Source: Odontocerum albicorne
Lineage: Eukaryota; Arthropoda; Insecta; Trichoptera; Odontoceridae
DNA length: 64,000 nucleotides
Reading direction: 5' to 3'
Assembly: GCA_949825065.1 (NCBI GenBank)
Contig: OX463862.1
Span: 21,309,071-21,373,070, forward strand
The notes beneath the pieces were generated by a model, which did not search any database, was not told the DNA's origin, and worked only from the letters and a program-made list of their open reading frames with translations. A program made the position numbers and the translations under genes. Shown piece after piece: positions 56,101-64,000 of the stretch. Every line of letters starts with the position of its first letter. Within the stretch, counting starts at the first letter, position 1.

Positions 56101-59100
56101 CAAATGACGGAAATTTATTGGCAGATAACGGCAATGAACAAAAGATTTAGAGAAGTGAAGGAATCTTTATCCAGCTCTGGACAAAATACAGCTGATTTCA
56201 ATGGAGATGATATAAATTATAAATGTTTAATATAATAAATAAAACATTTATTTTTTATCTTGTATGCACCACTGTTTTATTTCAGTTCACTACCGATTTC
56301 AAAGACCTTCGTCTTCCCAGTCAGGTGAAGTTGAAGTAAATGATGTCTAAATAACTTTTTTTTTCTATTTGTAATTGGTACAGGAGAGAGGGAGGGGAGA
56401 AGTGGCTAAAAAGCGTTATATAAAGTCTCACCATTATAAACAATCAAGTTAATTTCAATACTCGTAATAGTACTTTGCTAAATATTATATGTTTCACGCC
56501 TTTTATCCTTTTGAAGCCTACCTACTTCCCTCCCCCTCTTATGTACATATTACAATTATAAAAAAAGCATTTTAGACAAATTTAATTCTTCGCCTGACGA
56601 GGAAGACGGAAGTCTTCGAAACCGGTAGTGAACTCAAATAAGTGCTTTATTTATTTTATTAAAAATTTATAAACATGACACCACAAAGAGAAATAAACGT
56701 CTTTTCTGAGATTCAAGAAAAAATTATATATATTTTTTTAATGTAAGTATTTTTCTAAATTGCGTGTTTTTTTATAATTCTGAATGACATACCCATCAGT
56801 GTCATTGAAATTTAATCCATTCGATTGTTTAATAAGAACAAGATAACTTCATTTTTTGTATCCAACGTGACAATATTTAAAAGAAAAAAATCAAATTGTT
56901 ATCTTACCGGAGGTCCTCTTTCTCCACGCTCCCCTTTCTGTCCAGTAATTCCAGGTATACCCTAAAACAATATTTTTTTAATACCGTTCATAATTTGCAG
57001 CTGACAAAAACTCTTATTTTATATTTTGCAATGCTTTAAGTATAGTTGTTCATTTGATACATAAAATGTAATTAAGTTGTTGGATTTTACTTACGGATAT
57101 TCCTTGAGGCCCAGTCAAACCCGGAAGTCCTGGAGGACCTTGGACCAGTTCTCCAGAGACAGATGATATAGGCCCAGGTAGGCCCTGAGGACCCATTGGC
57201 CCTGGCAAACCATCAAGACCTCTTTCTCCCTGGAGTCCCAGAGGACCAGATTCTCCCTGAAGTTAACAACAATCTAAGTATTTAGTACAGTAGACAAGAG
57301 AAAAAACTGCTTCATGTCACGGAGATAGGTATAATACGGTAGTGACTGGGCGTCACTAGATTGGATAAGATCTATGATGAAAGAATTCGTGGAACAATTC
57401 AAGTGACGCCAATAATAGATAAAGCCTGGAGAGCACGACTACGCTGGTATGGGCACGTACAACGGCGGGATGAAGGGGCGACGCTTAAGACAGCTACGAA
57501 TTAGAAACTCAAATAGACGCAGAGGGAGAGCCAAGAAGAGCCTATGTCAGAAAGAGAAAGAGAACATGACGAAACTCGAACTATCCCCAAGTGATTGACA
57601 AAATTGAGAAACTTGGGGGAAAAGGTCCAAGCAGCCTACCCCAAATGGATGGGATAGGGCAAGACAGAAGAAGACGAGAAGTAGTACAGTAGACGTTCGA
57701 TTATCTAGTCTCATTAACAGGGTTGCGGATTGACTGAGGCAGTAAAAAATCTAATGATGTGCTTTTGCATTAAGATCCGGTCCCGTGTTTTCACAGGATC
57801 GATAATTACCTCTTCCAAAAAGAACGTATTACTGGCATTTAGTAAATATTTTTGCAAAGAATTCAACATTTAAACATCAGTTTAATGATTTGTAAGCCTA
57901 GATAGTGAAGATATGTATGAATTGATTTATGATGGAGATGTCACGTTAATAGCGTGCAGTCAAGTGTCAGATCTTGAAAATATCAACATATGAATCTAGA
58001 GACCGACTACAATCTCCGGGTTCAAATAGAATAAGGAATTTTCAGCATCCTCCAAATAGGTTGACAATGAGCATGTCTCTAAGCATGTGTTGATAAGTAT
58101 TCCATCAACTGGCAAAAAAAGAATACCCCTGCAGAATTTGTAAGTTAAGTGTTAAGCACGAGAAGAGAAGTAAGATCCGGTACATACGAGTATGTAAGGA
58201 AGGAGTGTGATGTAGCTTTCCACTTGGGTGATTGTTGGTGGAATTACCACACTAAACTAAATTATGAAAGTATTTTAAACGAATATACAAAGTCTCACTA
58301 TAATATTTTAAATATTTATTAAGGTAAAGCAATTTTATTAAATCCTTCACAAAAACCAGAATTCCTCAAACACAAGCCGAGCACTGGAAAAGGTTTTTAT
58401 AGTATCGGGTCATAAAATGCTAATATGCTATAGTTTTATACTCCTCAAATATCGGCTCATAAAGTGCTAATATGCTATAGTTTTATAATCCCCAAATATC
58501 GGCTCATAAAGTGATAATACGCTATAGTTTTATACTCCTCAAATATTGGGTCATAAAGTGATAATACGCTATAGTTTTATACTCCTCAAATTTTGGCTCA
58601 TAAAGTGCTAATATGCTATAGTTTTATACTCCTCAAATATCGGCTCATAAAGTGCTAATATGCTTTAGTTTTATACTCCTCAAATATCGGGCCATAAAGT
58701 GCTAATATGATATAGTTTTATACTCCTCAAATATATGTTATAGTTTAATTTTGTTATTTTTACTAGAAAATATATTTGTATTGAATTAATGGCAATTTTA
58801 CCTCCATTCACAAAATGGTTGGGTTACTCATGGTTACTCTTCGGTTCACCTTCCCATTAAAATCATTTTAAATTCTAAATGTTGTAATAATACTTTACCA
58901 CATCGCCTTTAGGACCTGGAGGACCACTCGAGCCGTTTCTACCGGGAACACCTCGGAGACCAACTAATCCCGGCGGACCCCTTATTCCTGGAAACCCTTG
59001 CAGACCTAACAAACCCTGAAAAAAATATAAAAATTTACTATAAAAGTTGTTGAACTAGGAAGTGTTTTTATTAAAAAAATGAGATATAGGTAACGTTTTA

Positions 59101-62100
59101 GAATCAAACAAACGTCTGATCTTTGAACGTTGTTTTAAGGAATTTACGTTTAGTTATTAATTGAAAATATGCCTTTTTAGCGCATATTAGTTTTTTTAGA
59201 CTCAACTTATTTCGACGCATCAATCGGACTTCATCATCATGGAGTCAGTGTTTCAGCGAAAATGGCAACTGTATCTAGTGCTTGGTGTTGCCATATCATT
59301 TTGAGTTTTTTAGACTCAACTTATTTCGACGCATCAATCGGACATCATCATCATGGAGTCAGTGTTTCAGCGAAAATGGCAACTGTATCTAGTGCTTGGT
59401 GTTGCCATATCATTTTGAGTTTTTTAGACTCAACTTATTTCGACGCATCAATCGGACTTCATCATCATGGATTCAGTGTTTCAGCGAAAATGGCAACTGT
59501 ATCTAGTGCTTGGTGTTGCCATATCATTTTGAGTTTTTTAGACTCAACTTATTTCGACGCATCAATCGGACTTCATCATCATGGATTCAGTGTTTCAGCG
59601 AAAATGGCAACTGTATTTAGTGCTTGGTGTTGCCATATCATTTTGAGTTTTTTAGACTCAACTTATTTCGACGCATCAATCGGACTTCATCATCATGGAT
59701 TCAGTGTTTCAGCGAAAATGGCAATTGTATCTAGTGCTTGGTGTTGCCATATCATTTTGAGTTTTTGCGTTCTCGTTATAACGATCACATGATTCATTTT
59801 CATTATTCCGTGACGTCGGGCCTTAAGTCCTTCTTCACCATTTTCCTCTCTCCCTTTTGTTGATGGTATCTCAGTATTATTTAAATTATGTATATTGTTC
59901 ATGAATTTTGTACTGCAACTATGTAACTTCCTTCATTTACTTTTGTCTAGTCGGCTGGAAAAGATTGCGACCTGGCAATAAGCCCACCAGATTGTTAAAC
60001 AATGAAGTATTAAATAATTAAATAAATAAGTATGTCACCACCGGAGGAGGAGTCCTTTTGGGCAGAGCCTTCTTGGTCACTAAGTGACGTCGCGCTCATA
60101 AAAAACAAAGAAGATTTTGAACTTCTAATGTCACTGAATGGGGAATTATTTTTTCACCCATAACAACTTTGAGTGGTGATGGGATTGAACTGAACTAAAT
60201 ATTTTTAAAGCGCTATTTTTATGTTTAATTAATAGCACTGTAAGAATTTATGATGCCTTAGGAGCCATGAAAAAACATCTTCCTTGATCAACACTTTTCT
60301 ATATAATATATAAAAATATCAAATATTAAAGAGATGATTTTTATTTTATAATTTTCAAATTGATTTGATTTTATGTAACGCATTTACTCACAGCTGCGCC
60401 GGGTTGTCCAGGCTGCCCTCTCCATCCTTGAGGCCCTATAGCACCTTGGGCACCGTTCTCTCCTCTCTGCCCGGGCAATCCTCGCGGTCCTTGCGGACCT
60501 GGAGGACCCGGGGGACCCTGCAGAAGGAAAATATTATAGTTAAGTTACTCAAAAAAATAATTCATTAATACCTCACTTATATTTCATTTTTGTCCAAATA
60601 TATAAACCAATATTAGACTCGCTCCATCATTGGCATACTTTGAGAAGCGACTTAAAAACTCTTAATTTCAAGTCAGTAATATAACGTGCTTCATCCCTGA
60701 TTTTTCTTTTCCTTTCCTCTCCACCATCCCTTCCTTTTCCTTTGATTGGTGATATTTCACATTAGTATGTAAAATATTCATAAATTTTGTAAAAATGAAT
60801 AATCGTATGAATATTCTTTGCGACCAAGTAACTTCCTTTATTTACTTTGGTCTAGTTGGTTGGAAAATATTTCCACCTGGTAATAAGCTCACTAGATTAT
60901 TTTTACAATGAAGTGTTAAATAAATATACATAATAAAAAAATTACTGGCAACAGAAAGCACAAGTTAAATTTGGTGAAACAAAAACATCTACAGTGATAA
61001 TATAAAGAGGCGTGCGTCAAGGATGTATAATTTTACCATTTATGTTTGACCTCTATTCAGACAGTTGTTTTCAAATGGCATTAATGATTAATCAAAGGAC
61101 ATAAAAGTTAATAGAATGTTAGTAAAAATACGTCGATGTCCTTCAGTATTTACTGATTAGAATAAACAAATCAACTATCGAGCAAGTACTGAATATTAAT
61201 TTTCAAAAAACAACGTTTATGTTCTTAAGTTGGCAGTTTCACAGTGGTGTATCTCTGTAACTGACCGAGCAACACATAGAGCAAGTCGACAGTGTCAAAT
61301 ATCTAGGAAGCCTGATTACTCGTGACCTTACCCTAGCTAGAGAAATTACATGCCGAATTAATATGGCACGTGCAGGATTTCTCATGATGAGATCAGCTTT
61401 TTTTGTAATGACAATTTTAAACACCGGCAATACATAATTAAGTGTTGTATTGTATATTTTACTTTATGGTGTTAAAAATAGACCATGAAGACCAGAGTTC
61501 TAATAAAGCTGGAAGCATTCGAAATTTATATTCATTGAAGAATGACAAACACCGAGGTGTTGCATTGAACAGCTGTAGAACGAAAACTCTTATAAACCAT
61601 AAAAGAAATGTCGAATAATTGCCTGAATCATATATTAAAATGAAAAATACCACTTCATAAAATTATATACGGATATGTCCTTAAAGTGATCGCCAACGTC
61701 TTCATGGATATTTGAAACCGTCGACTTGCTCTACAGGTTGCGTGGTCAGCTGCGGAGATACACCACTATGAGATAGTCGACTCAAGGGTTTAAAAATACA
61801 GTGGAACCTCTCATAACGAGCACCTCTCATAACGAGTAATTCGCATAACGAGCTAAACAAATTGTGAAAAGAATGCTCCCTTAACGAGCGACATTTCGCA
61901 TAACGAGTGACGCAGAAAGGGGAAGTCCCATCTTCACGTCACTCACTTGTGAGCCGGGACTTCCGCGCCAGTGCGTCAGTGTCTGGTTAGCACTCGTTCC
62001 GCTAGCACGTTAGTGTCACATGTGATCACACATTTTTCCAAACTTGTGTTCAGACATTATTTGTAATTTTTTTTGTGCAAAGTTTAATAACCCTTGCAAA

Positions 62101-63184
62101 AATGTCCCTGAAGAAAAAGCCACAAGAAGACAGCCATAAGAGAATAAAAGTAACTGTAGAAATGAAACGTAAAATCATTGAAAAGCGAGAACGAGGTGTG
62201 AGCGTGGCTGATCTAGCGCTCGGTCTACATCAACGATTTGCTCTATCCTCAAGAACAAGGACAAAATTAAGAAGATAAATGCTTCAAAGGGAGTGTCAAG
62301 AATGTCTACGAAACGGTTACCTATTCTTGATGATGTTGAAAGGTTGCTTCTCATATGGATAAACGAAAAGTAATTGCAAGGCGATACTATTAACGAAAAC
62401 ATCATTTGTGAGAAGGCGAAAGCTATTTTCGCCGACCTCGTTAAGAAGACGCCAGGATCATCAACTGCCGAAAAAGAAGTACAATTTAAGGGAAGTCATG
62501 GATGGTTCGAGAAATTTAAGAGAAGAACCGGGATCCACAGCGTTGTGAGGAACGGTGAAGCAGCAAGCTCTGACACAAAGGCAGCAGAGAACTTCATCAG
62601 CGACTATAAGAAGCTCGTAGATTCTGAGGGTTACCGGATTTTACTTCTAGTAAAAAAAAATTAATTATTTGTCACAAATTCATAAATAAAAAACTAGTTA
62701 TTTCGATTTTTTATTGTTTTTTGCAAATCGAAATCGCATTCCGGGTTGTTACGCTCCTTAACAATTTATAAGTATGTAATTTTATTTGAATAAATGTTCA
62801 AAATAAAAAAAATTGAGTATTTTTTTCGGCATGGAACGCATTATCGTATTTTACATTAATTTATATGGGAAAAATTGTTTCGCATAACGAGTATTTCACA
62901 TAACGAGTAAGATTCTGGAACGAATTATTCTCGTTATGAGAGGTTCCACTGTAGTTATTTTCAACATGAATATTCAATCCTTTCTCGACACTAATTGATT
63001 AATCACCTACGATAATTGTACAGACATGAGGACTCATGCGAATGAAGAAGAATTAAATATTTACGTGAAATAAAACTCTTACCATAGAACCGTTGAGCCC
63101 CGGAGGTCCTTGAGGGCACACTGTCTCACAGGGCGGGGGCGCGATCAGCGTGGCTGCCGGGGCGGTTGCTGCAGGCTGGTACAT
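38050..63184 (-). CDS. FACIT (type IX-like) collagen alpha chain, 3' portion (17 exons, 5' end outside window)
   Basis: Extracellular-matrix collagen. Seventeen minus-strand exons (63083-63184, 60392-60517, 58899-59015, 57095-57256, 56908-56961, 54309-54366, 50338-50426, 50184-50229, 48949-49040, 48440-48610, 46517-46717, 45546-45692, 44717-44771, 42340-42441, 39496-39663, 38682-38750, 38050-38177) total 1887 nt in one continuous frame, giving 628 residues plus stop. Long Gly-X-Y runs are broken by short interruptions. A non-collagenous segment ([18 protein letters not shown], then [10 protein letters not shown]) resembles the NC2 of type IX collagen. The end carries GVCPDC at the last triple helix and terminates NNKGPGK, echoing the FACIT cysteine pair and the NKGP tail of type IX chains. 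The first exon follows an acceptor, so more exons lie upstream. It could be another FACIT type. Confidence 0.9.
38255..38550. repeat. Degenerate ~31-bp repeat, about 10 units
   Basis: Variants of TTTTCTTTCGGGCATGGGTA fill most of the last collagen intron (38178-38681). Confidence 0.8.
38682..38750 (-). CDS. Collagen exon P
   Basis: Gly-X-Y exon [18 protein letters not shown] and on. Acceptor TTACAG, donor GTATGC, phase 1 in and out. Confidence 0.92.
39035..39415 (-). mobile_element. SINE family 2, near full-length
   Basis: The tRNA-like head (minus: CGCGCAGTAACGCACTGGAC, B-box GGTTCGAACCCC) is at the right end. The body extends leftwards to CAGCAACGACGATTG. The same head plus body occurs at 55588-55925. 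Confidence 0.75.
39496..39663 (-). CDS. Collagen exon O
   Basis: Long Gly-X-Y run with one slip at GVSREG. Acceptor CTTAG, donor GTAAGT, phase 1 in and out. Confidence 0.92.
39990..40600 (-). mobile_element. SINE family 1 copy split by a hAT MITE
   Basis: Tail at about 40010-40060, body, B-box GGTATCGAACCCGCAAACC. The MITE at 40190 interrupts the head, which resumes at 40572. Confidence 0.7.
40190..40563. mobile_element. hAT MITE with perfect 8-bp target duplication
   Basis: 374 bp with TIR CAGGGGTCTCCAAACT and perfect AAATAGAC duplications at 40182-40189 and 40564-40571. Inner palindrome around 40320-40395. Inserted into the tRNA-like head of a minus-strand SINE. Confidence 0.9.
40605..42339. 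other. Collagen exon N-O intron, unannotated part
   Basis: AT-rich intron. No coding motif, TIR or SINE seen beyond a TAAATAAATA tract at 41272-41290. Confidence 0.5.
42340..42441 (-). CDS. Collagen exon N (NC2-like end into COL1)
   Basis: [10 protein letters not shown] closes the non-collagenous segment, then GPPGPPGRP opens the last triple helix. Acceptor TTTCAG, donor GTATAA, phase 1 in and out. Confidence 0.92.
43520..43800 (+). mobile_element. LINE C-terminal fragment
   Basis: [20 protein letters not shown], then [12 protein letters not shown], a common arthropod ORF2 tail. In the collagen exon M-N intron. Confidence 0.82.
44717..44771 (-). CDS. Collagen exon M (NC2-like segment, first half)
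   Basis: Reads [18 protein letters not shown]: helical, with one Cys and no Gly-X-Y. It aligns in kind with the NC2 of type IX chains (IKQVC..VIQEHFAEM). Acceptor CTTAG, donor GTACAT. Confidence 0.9.
45183..45260 (+). mobile_element. hAT left-end fragment
   Basis: CAGTGTTTCCCAAACTGTGG resembles hAT termini. No matching right end was found. Confidence 0.4.
45546..45692 (-). CDS. Collagen exon L
   Basis: Forty-nine codons of Gly-X-Y beginning [11 protein letters not shown] and ending PGLPGAP. Acceptor TTTAG, donor GTAAGA. GC-rich relative to its introns. Confidence 0.92.
45838..46030 (-). mobile_element. SINE family 1 copy (decayed)
   Basis: Reverse orientation. Tail partly lost; head GTAATTGAACCCGAAACC. 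Confidence 0.6.
46517..46717 (-). CDS. Collagen exon K (longest, with interruption)
   Basis: Sixty-seven codons. Gly-X-Y is interrupted by [15 protein letters not shown]. Acceptor TCTAG, donor GTGATT. Confidence 0.92.
47630..47930. repeat. Tandem repeat with mixed ~40/75-bp units
   Basis: ATTGAGGATATAAAATACGA and GAGTATGAACAATAAACAT recur five or so times with deletions. In the collagen exon J-K intron. Confidence 0.8.
48440..48610 (-). CDS. Collagen exon J
   Basis: Fifty-seven codons of Gly-X-Y starting [10 protein letters not shown]. Acceptor TTTTAG, donor GTGATT. Its first ~28 bp and acceptor are duplicated just upstream (48613-48665). Confidence 0.92.
48613..48665 (-). promoter_or_regulatory. 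Duplicated splice acceptor and 5' end of collagen exon J
   Basis: A TTCAG acceptor followed by GGAGAGAAGGGTGATGGAGG (48663 downward) repeats the start of exon J, 53 nt upstream. Using it would shift the frame (53 is not a multiple of 3), so the 48610 acceptor must be the productive one. Confidence 0.7.
48949..49040 (-). CDS. Collagen exon I (Gly-rich interruption)
   Basis: Gly-X-Y broken by [12 protein letters not shown], then resumes. Acceptor TTTTAG, donor GTACAA. Confidence 0.9.
49845..50015 (-). mobile_element. SINE family 1 copy
   Basis: Reverse orientation. Tail TTTATTGCTATGCAACAATC, head GAAATCGAATTCGCAAGCC. Confidence 0.7.
50184..50229 (-). CDS. Collagen exon H
   Basis: Short Gly-X-Y exon [15 protein letters not shown]. 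Acceptor TTCAG, donor GTAAGT, phase 0 in and 1 out. Confidence 0.92.
50338..50426 (-). CDS. Collagen exon G
   Basis: Perfect Gly-X-Y ending [12 protein letters not shown]. Phase 1 in, 0 out. Acceptor TTCAG, donor GTAAGT. Confidence 0.92.
50620..50720 (+). mobile_element. SINE family 1 head fragment
   Basis: CTCCATGGCCTAGTAAACAA and GGTTTGATTCCC. It then runs into the GGTTAAGAGAAC-type repeats. Confidence 0.55.
50690..51420. repeat. Scattered GGTTAAGAGAAC-type repeats
   Basis: About 16-20-bp variants (GGTCAAGAGAATACCTG, GGTTAAGAAAACATTTGG) flank a middle part that holds a TTATAAGATC array at 50950-51010. Collagen exon F-G intron. Confidence 0.65.
51661..51835. repeat. ~19-bp repeat ACTGTATTAG + poly-T
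   Basis: About nine units of ACTGTATTAGTTTTTTTTT with a variable T run. Confidence 0.85.
52034..52248. mobile_element. MITE copy 1 (62-bp TIRs)
   Basis: TIRs from TAGTTCGGAAATTCTAGGAT inward for about 62 bp, TA on both sides. Same family as 53324-53543, 1.1 kb away in the same collagen intron. Confidence 0.88.
53113..53315. mobile_element. Two SINE family 1 tails, head-to-head
   Basis: A minus-oriented tail (GTTTATTGTCATGTGTC) followed by a plus-oriented body and tail (CTGGTTGGTTGGAAGAGATT). Confidence 0.6.
53324..53543. mobile_element. MITE copy 2 (62-bp TIRs)
   Basis: Near-identical to 52034-52248, including the central TTGATAAAATAATTAAAATT segment. TA duplications. Confidence 0.88.
53680..53800 (+). 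mobile_element. Fragment of the piggyBac-like repeat family
   Basis: Same block as 25480-25640 (ACGTGATAAACTAGG to ATTACTGGCAAATATTTTTG), without any transposase remnant. Confidence 0.55.
54309..54366 (-). CDS. Collagen exon F (interruption)
   Basis: Reads [19 protein letters not shown], mostly a break in the repeat. Phase 0 in and 1 out. Acceptor ATAG, donor GTATGA. Confidence 0.88.
54414..55250 (-). mobile_element. Foldback mariner with ~190-210-bp terminal inverted repeats
   Basis: 837 bp flanked by TA. Both ends start with TTGGGTGTAAACATAAG-like sequence, and the inverted arms run to about 54610 and 55040. The right arm contains the transposase start ([18 protein letters not shown]); the left arm repeats this start in inverted order, so the 3' half of transposase is replaced by an inverted copy of the 5' end. 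The central part keeps a SETMAR-like DNA-binding region ([27 protein letters not shown]). It lies in the collagen exon E-F intron. Confidence 0.88.
54600..55077 (-). pseudogene. Mariner transposase N-terminal fragment (foldback element)
   Basis: Helix-turn-helix half only: [20 protein letters not shown], then after a frame break [19 protein letters not shown]. No catalytic DDD region remains. Confidence 0.85.
55588..55925 (+). mobile_element. SINE family 2 copy
   Basis: Head CCGTGCGGTAATGCACTCAA, body with GTGCCATCGGATCCAGCAC, end TCAACTACGAGGCCTAACAA. Confidence 0.75.
55926..56907. other. Collagen exon E-F intron, unannotated part
   Basis: AT-rich. CTTCGTCTTCC near 56304 and GGAAGACGGAAGTCTTCG near 56608 suggest a weak inverted repeat. 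Otherwise nothing recognised. Confidence 0.4.
56908..56961 (-). CDS. Collagen exon E (54 bp)
   Basis: Eighteen codons of perfect Gly-X-Y. The 54-bp size is the classic collagen exon length. Acceptor TTTTAG, donor GTAAGA. Confidence 0.93.
57095..57256 (-). CDS. Collagen exon D (with interruption)
   Basis: Fifty-four codons. Gly-X-Y is broken once by the segment [10 protein letters not shown]. Acceptor CTTCAG, donor GTAAGT. Confidence 0.93.
57340..57650 (+). mobile_element. Decayed LINE end
   Basis: [20 protein letters not shown], then [15 protein letters not shown], an ORF2 tail. Confidence 0.75.
57755..58400 (+). mobile_element. piggyBac-like remnant 2
   Basis: PCRICK and, in another frame, [20 protein letters not shown] mark the same Cys-rich C-terminus. 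Its 3' end runs into the 47-bp tandem array. Confidence 0.7.
58403..58735. repeat. 47-bp tandem repeat, 7 units
   Basis: Unit CATAAAGTGCTAATATGCTA, then TAGTTTTATACTCCTCAAAT. It starts at the 3' end of a piggyBac-like remnant. Confidence 0.9.
58899..59015 (-). CDS. Collagen exon C
   Basis: Thirty-nine codons of uninterrupted Gly-X-Y ending GPPGPKGDV. Acceptor TTTCAG, donor GTAAAG. Confidence 0.93.
59190..59770. repeat. 5 x 114-bp tandem repeat
   Basis: GAGTTTTTTAGACTC recurs at 59303, 59417, 59531, 59645 and 59759, so the period is exactly 114 bp (38 codons), which keeps a 176-codon frame open. In the collagen exon B-C intron. Confidence 0.93.
59790..60030 (+). mobile_element. LINE 3' tail
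   Basis: Same UTR and tail as 60650-60930 (GGAAAAGATTGCGACCTGGC, then AATAAGCCCACCAG and TAAATAA repeats), just after the 114-bp array. Confidence 0.65.
60392..60517 (-). CDS. Collagen exon B
   Basis: Forty-two codons of Gly-X-Y. Acceptor CTGCAG, donor GTGAGT. A decayed copy of this exon and its flanks occurs at about 34425-34625 in the opposite orientation. Confidence 0.93.
60600..60930 (+). mobile_element. LINE 3' end (ORF tail, UTR and GAAGAGATTGCC-type tail)
   Basis: Begins [18 protein letters not shown], then a pyrimidine-rich UTR, then a tail ending in TAAATAAATA repeats. It abuts collagen exon B by about 80 bp. Related copies at 1447-1745 (minus), 59790-60030 (plus) and 34200-34690 (minus). 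Confidence 0.78.
61010..61640 (+). mobile_element. LINE reverse-transcriptase fragment
   Basis: [18 protein letters not shown] is the RT motif preceding the FADD box. Further on, [14 protein letters not shown] is the usual downstream motif. Many stops. Confidence 0.82.
61799..62951 (+). mobile_element. Tigger/pogo-type element, internally deleted
   Basis: 1153 bp flanked by TA. TIRs begin CAGTGGAACCTCTCATAACG, with repeated CATAACGAG subterminal motifs on both ends. It contains CENP-B/Jerky-like DNA-binding sequence and stops before a DDE domain. It lies in the first collagen intron seen. Confidence 0.9.
62102..62664 (+). pseudogene. Tigger transposase fragment (CENP-B-type HTH)
   Basis: Reads [20 protein letters not shown], then after frame breaks [35 protein letters not shown] and KKLVDSEGY. 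The CDET-type catalytic region that should follow is missing. Confidence 0.85.
63083..63184 (-). CDS. Collagen exon A (non-collagenous Cys segment into triple helix)
   Basis: Reads [19 protein letters not shown]. Two cysteines precede the first Gly-X-Y triplets. Acceptor TTTGCAG sits immediately before an ATG, but the splice signal argues for an internal exon. Donor GTAAGA. Confidence 0.85.
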
Positions 63185-63466
63185 CTGCAAAACAAACCAA
63201 CTATTTCTTAATCTCAATCATTAATCATATTATTTGTTTAGTTTATTTTCACATTTTAAATACATATATTTTAATAAAATTTATACCTCTTATCCCAACT
63301 CACAAACCTAGCTGAAAATAATTGTTACAAGACAATTTCTTTAAACCTACTGCAAATATTAAAATCTTGTTATTTTTTCAGTACTATTAGTATTTTTTTA
63401 GTAATAATATTTTCGAGTGCAATAAAACTGAAAACTGTAAATGGATGGCAAGTATTTCATCAAAAA

Positions 63467-63635
63467 GACCATGGAGGTCATAAGCCACAATAATTGAGGG
63501 TCAGAAATGTAAACTGGGAAACCACAAAAAGGCCATGGAGGAGAGCTACAATAATTGAGGGTCAGAAATGTGAACTGGGAGACCACAAAACGACCATGGA
63601 GGTCATAAGCTACAACAATTGAGGTTCAGAAATGT
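63467..63635. repeat. ~66-bp repeat, about 2.5 units
   Basis: CCATGGAGGTCATAAGC, then ACAATAATTGAGGGTCAGAA repeats. Confidence 0.8.
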
Positions 63636-63694
63636 TTGATGATTTTACCACTGTAACTCATCATCCTGCCTCATTACTATAAAAAATATGATTG

Positions 63695-63835
63695 TATTAT
63701 ATTTTTCATGTATATATACAGCTTGGCGATTTCTTTGCCATGTGGCGATCTCTTCCAACCAACCAGAAGGGTATTAAGAAAGCCTTAAGTTAAAACAAGT
63801 CTCGAACCCTTTTTAAAAAATGGGTACTTATTTAT
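63695..63835 (-). mobile_element. SINE family 1 tail fragment
   Basis: Tail TTTGCCATGTGGCGATCTC, body to about 63830. No head. Confidence 0.65.
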
Positions 63836-64000
63836 TTATTTAATTTATGACACAGCTTTGTATTTTACATAACAAGGAAACAATAGTACATAAGACAAGT
63901 TAATTCACATACTTCAAATCATTGACAAAATTACAAAAGTTTATCTAAAACTAACTTTAAGACACAATAAAACAGCGGTGAAAATTACAAAGATAATCGA

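Noticed and set aside
59262..59792. A 176-codon frame with 38-residue repeats
   Set aside because: Tandem 114-bp array inside a collagen intron, beside a LINE tail. No independent sign of coding.

Overview
This window is AT-rich nuclear DNA from an animal, most probably an insect. Evidence for this: spliced genes with GT-AG introns, mariner, Tigger, hAT and piggyBac remnants, tRNA-derived SINEs, LINE 3' ends, and a protein set typical of arthropods. I cannot name the order or species from the sequence. No bacterial, viral or CRISPR content is seen.

Two genes account for nearly all the coding sequence, and both run on the minus strand. (1) Positions 25221 down to 1072 carry a complete ANKIB1 gene, an ankyrin-repeat RBR E3 ubiquitin ligase. 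I assembled 19 exons by hand. All phases match, the exons sum to 3024 nt, and they give a 1007-residue protein with a start and a stop. Domain order is ankyrin repeats, a UBA-like helical segment, RING1-IBR-RING2, an Ariadne-like helical region, two UIM-type motifs and a Gly-rich tail. (2) Positions 63184 down to 38050 carry the 3' part of a fibril-associated (FACIT, type IX-like) collagen gene. Seventeen phase-consistent exons give 628 residues plus stop. The 5' exons, including any N-terminal globular domain, lie beyond the right edge.

Region by region: 1-25.2 kb is ANKIB1, with introns loaded with a hAT remnant, two mariners (one nested in a SINE), LINE tails and a 5 x 48-bp minisatellite. 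25.2-38.0 kb is intergenic. It holds a nested Tc1-in-hAT element, a GC-rich ~111-bp satellite, a 17-bp hairpin, a 60-bp minisatellite, a ~33-bp minisatellite, LINE ends, and a degraded antisense copy of a collagen exon sitting inside a LINE 3' end. 38.0-63.2 kb is the collagen gene, with introns containing hAT MITEs, twin 62-bp-TIR MITEs, a foldback mariner, piggyBac remnants, 47-bp and 114-bp tandem arrays and a Tigger remnant.

The two genes are not known to work together: one is a cytosolic ubiquitin ligase and the other an extracellular matrix protein. The notable biology here is mobile-element dynamics: a SINE family and a LINE family sharing a 3' tail, minisatellites grown from TE segments, nested insertions, and the LINE-embedded collagen exon. 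I could not run any database search; family names rest on motifs I can read in the translations.
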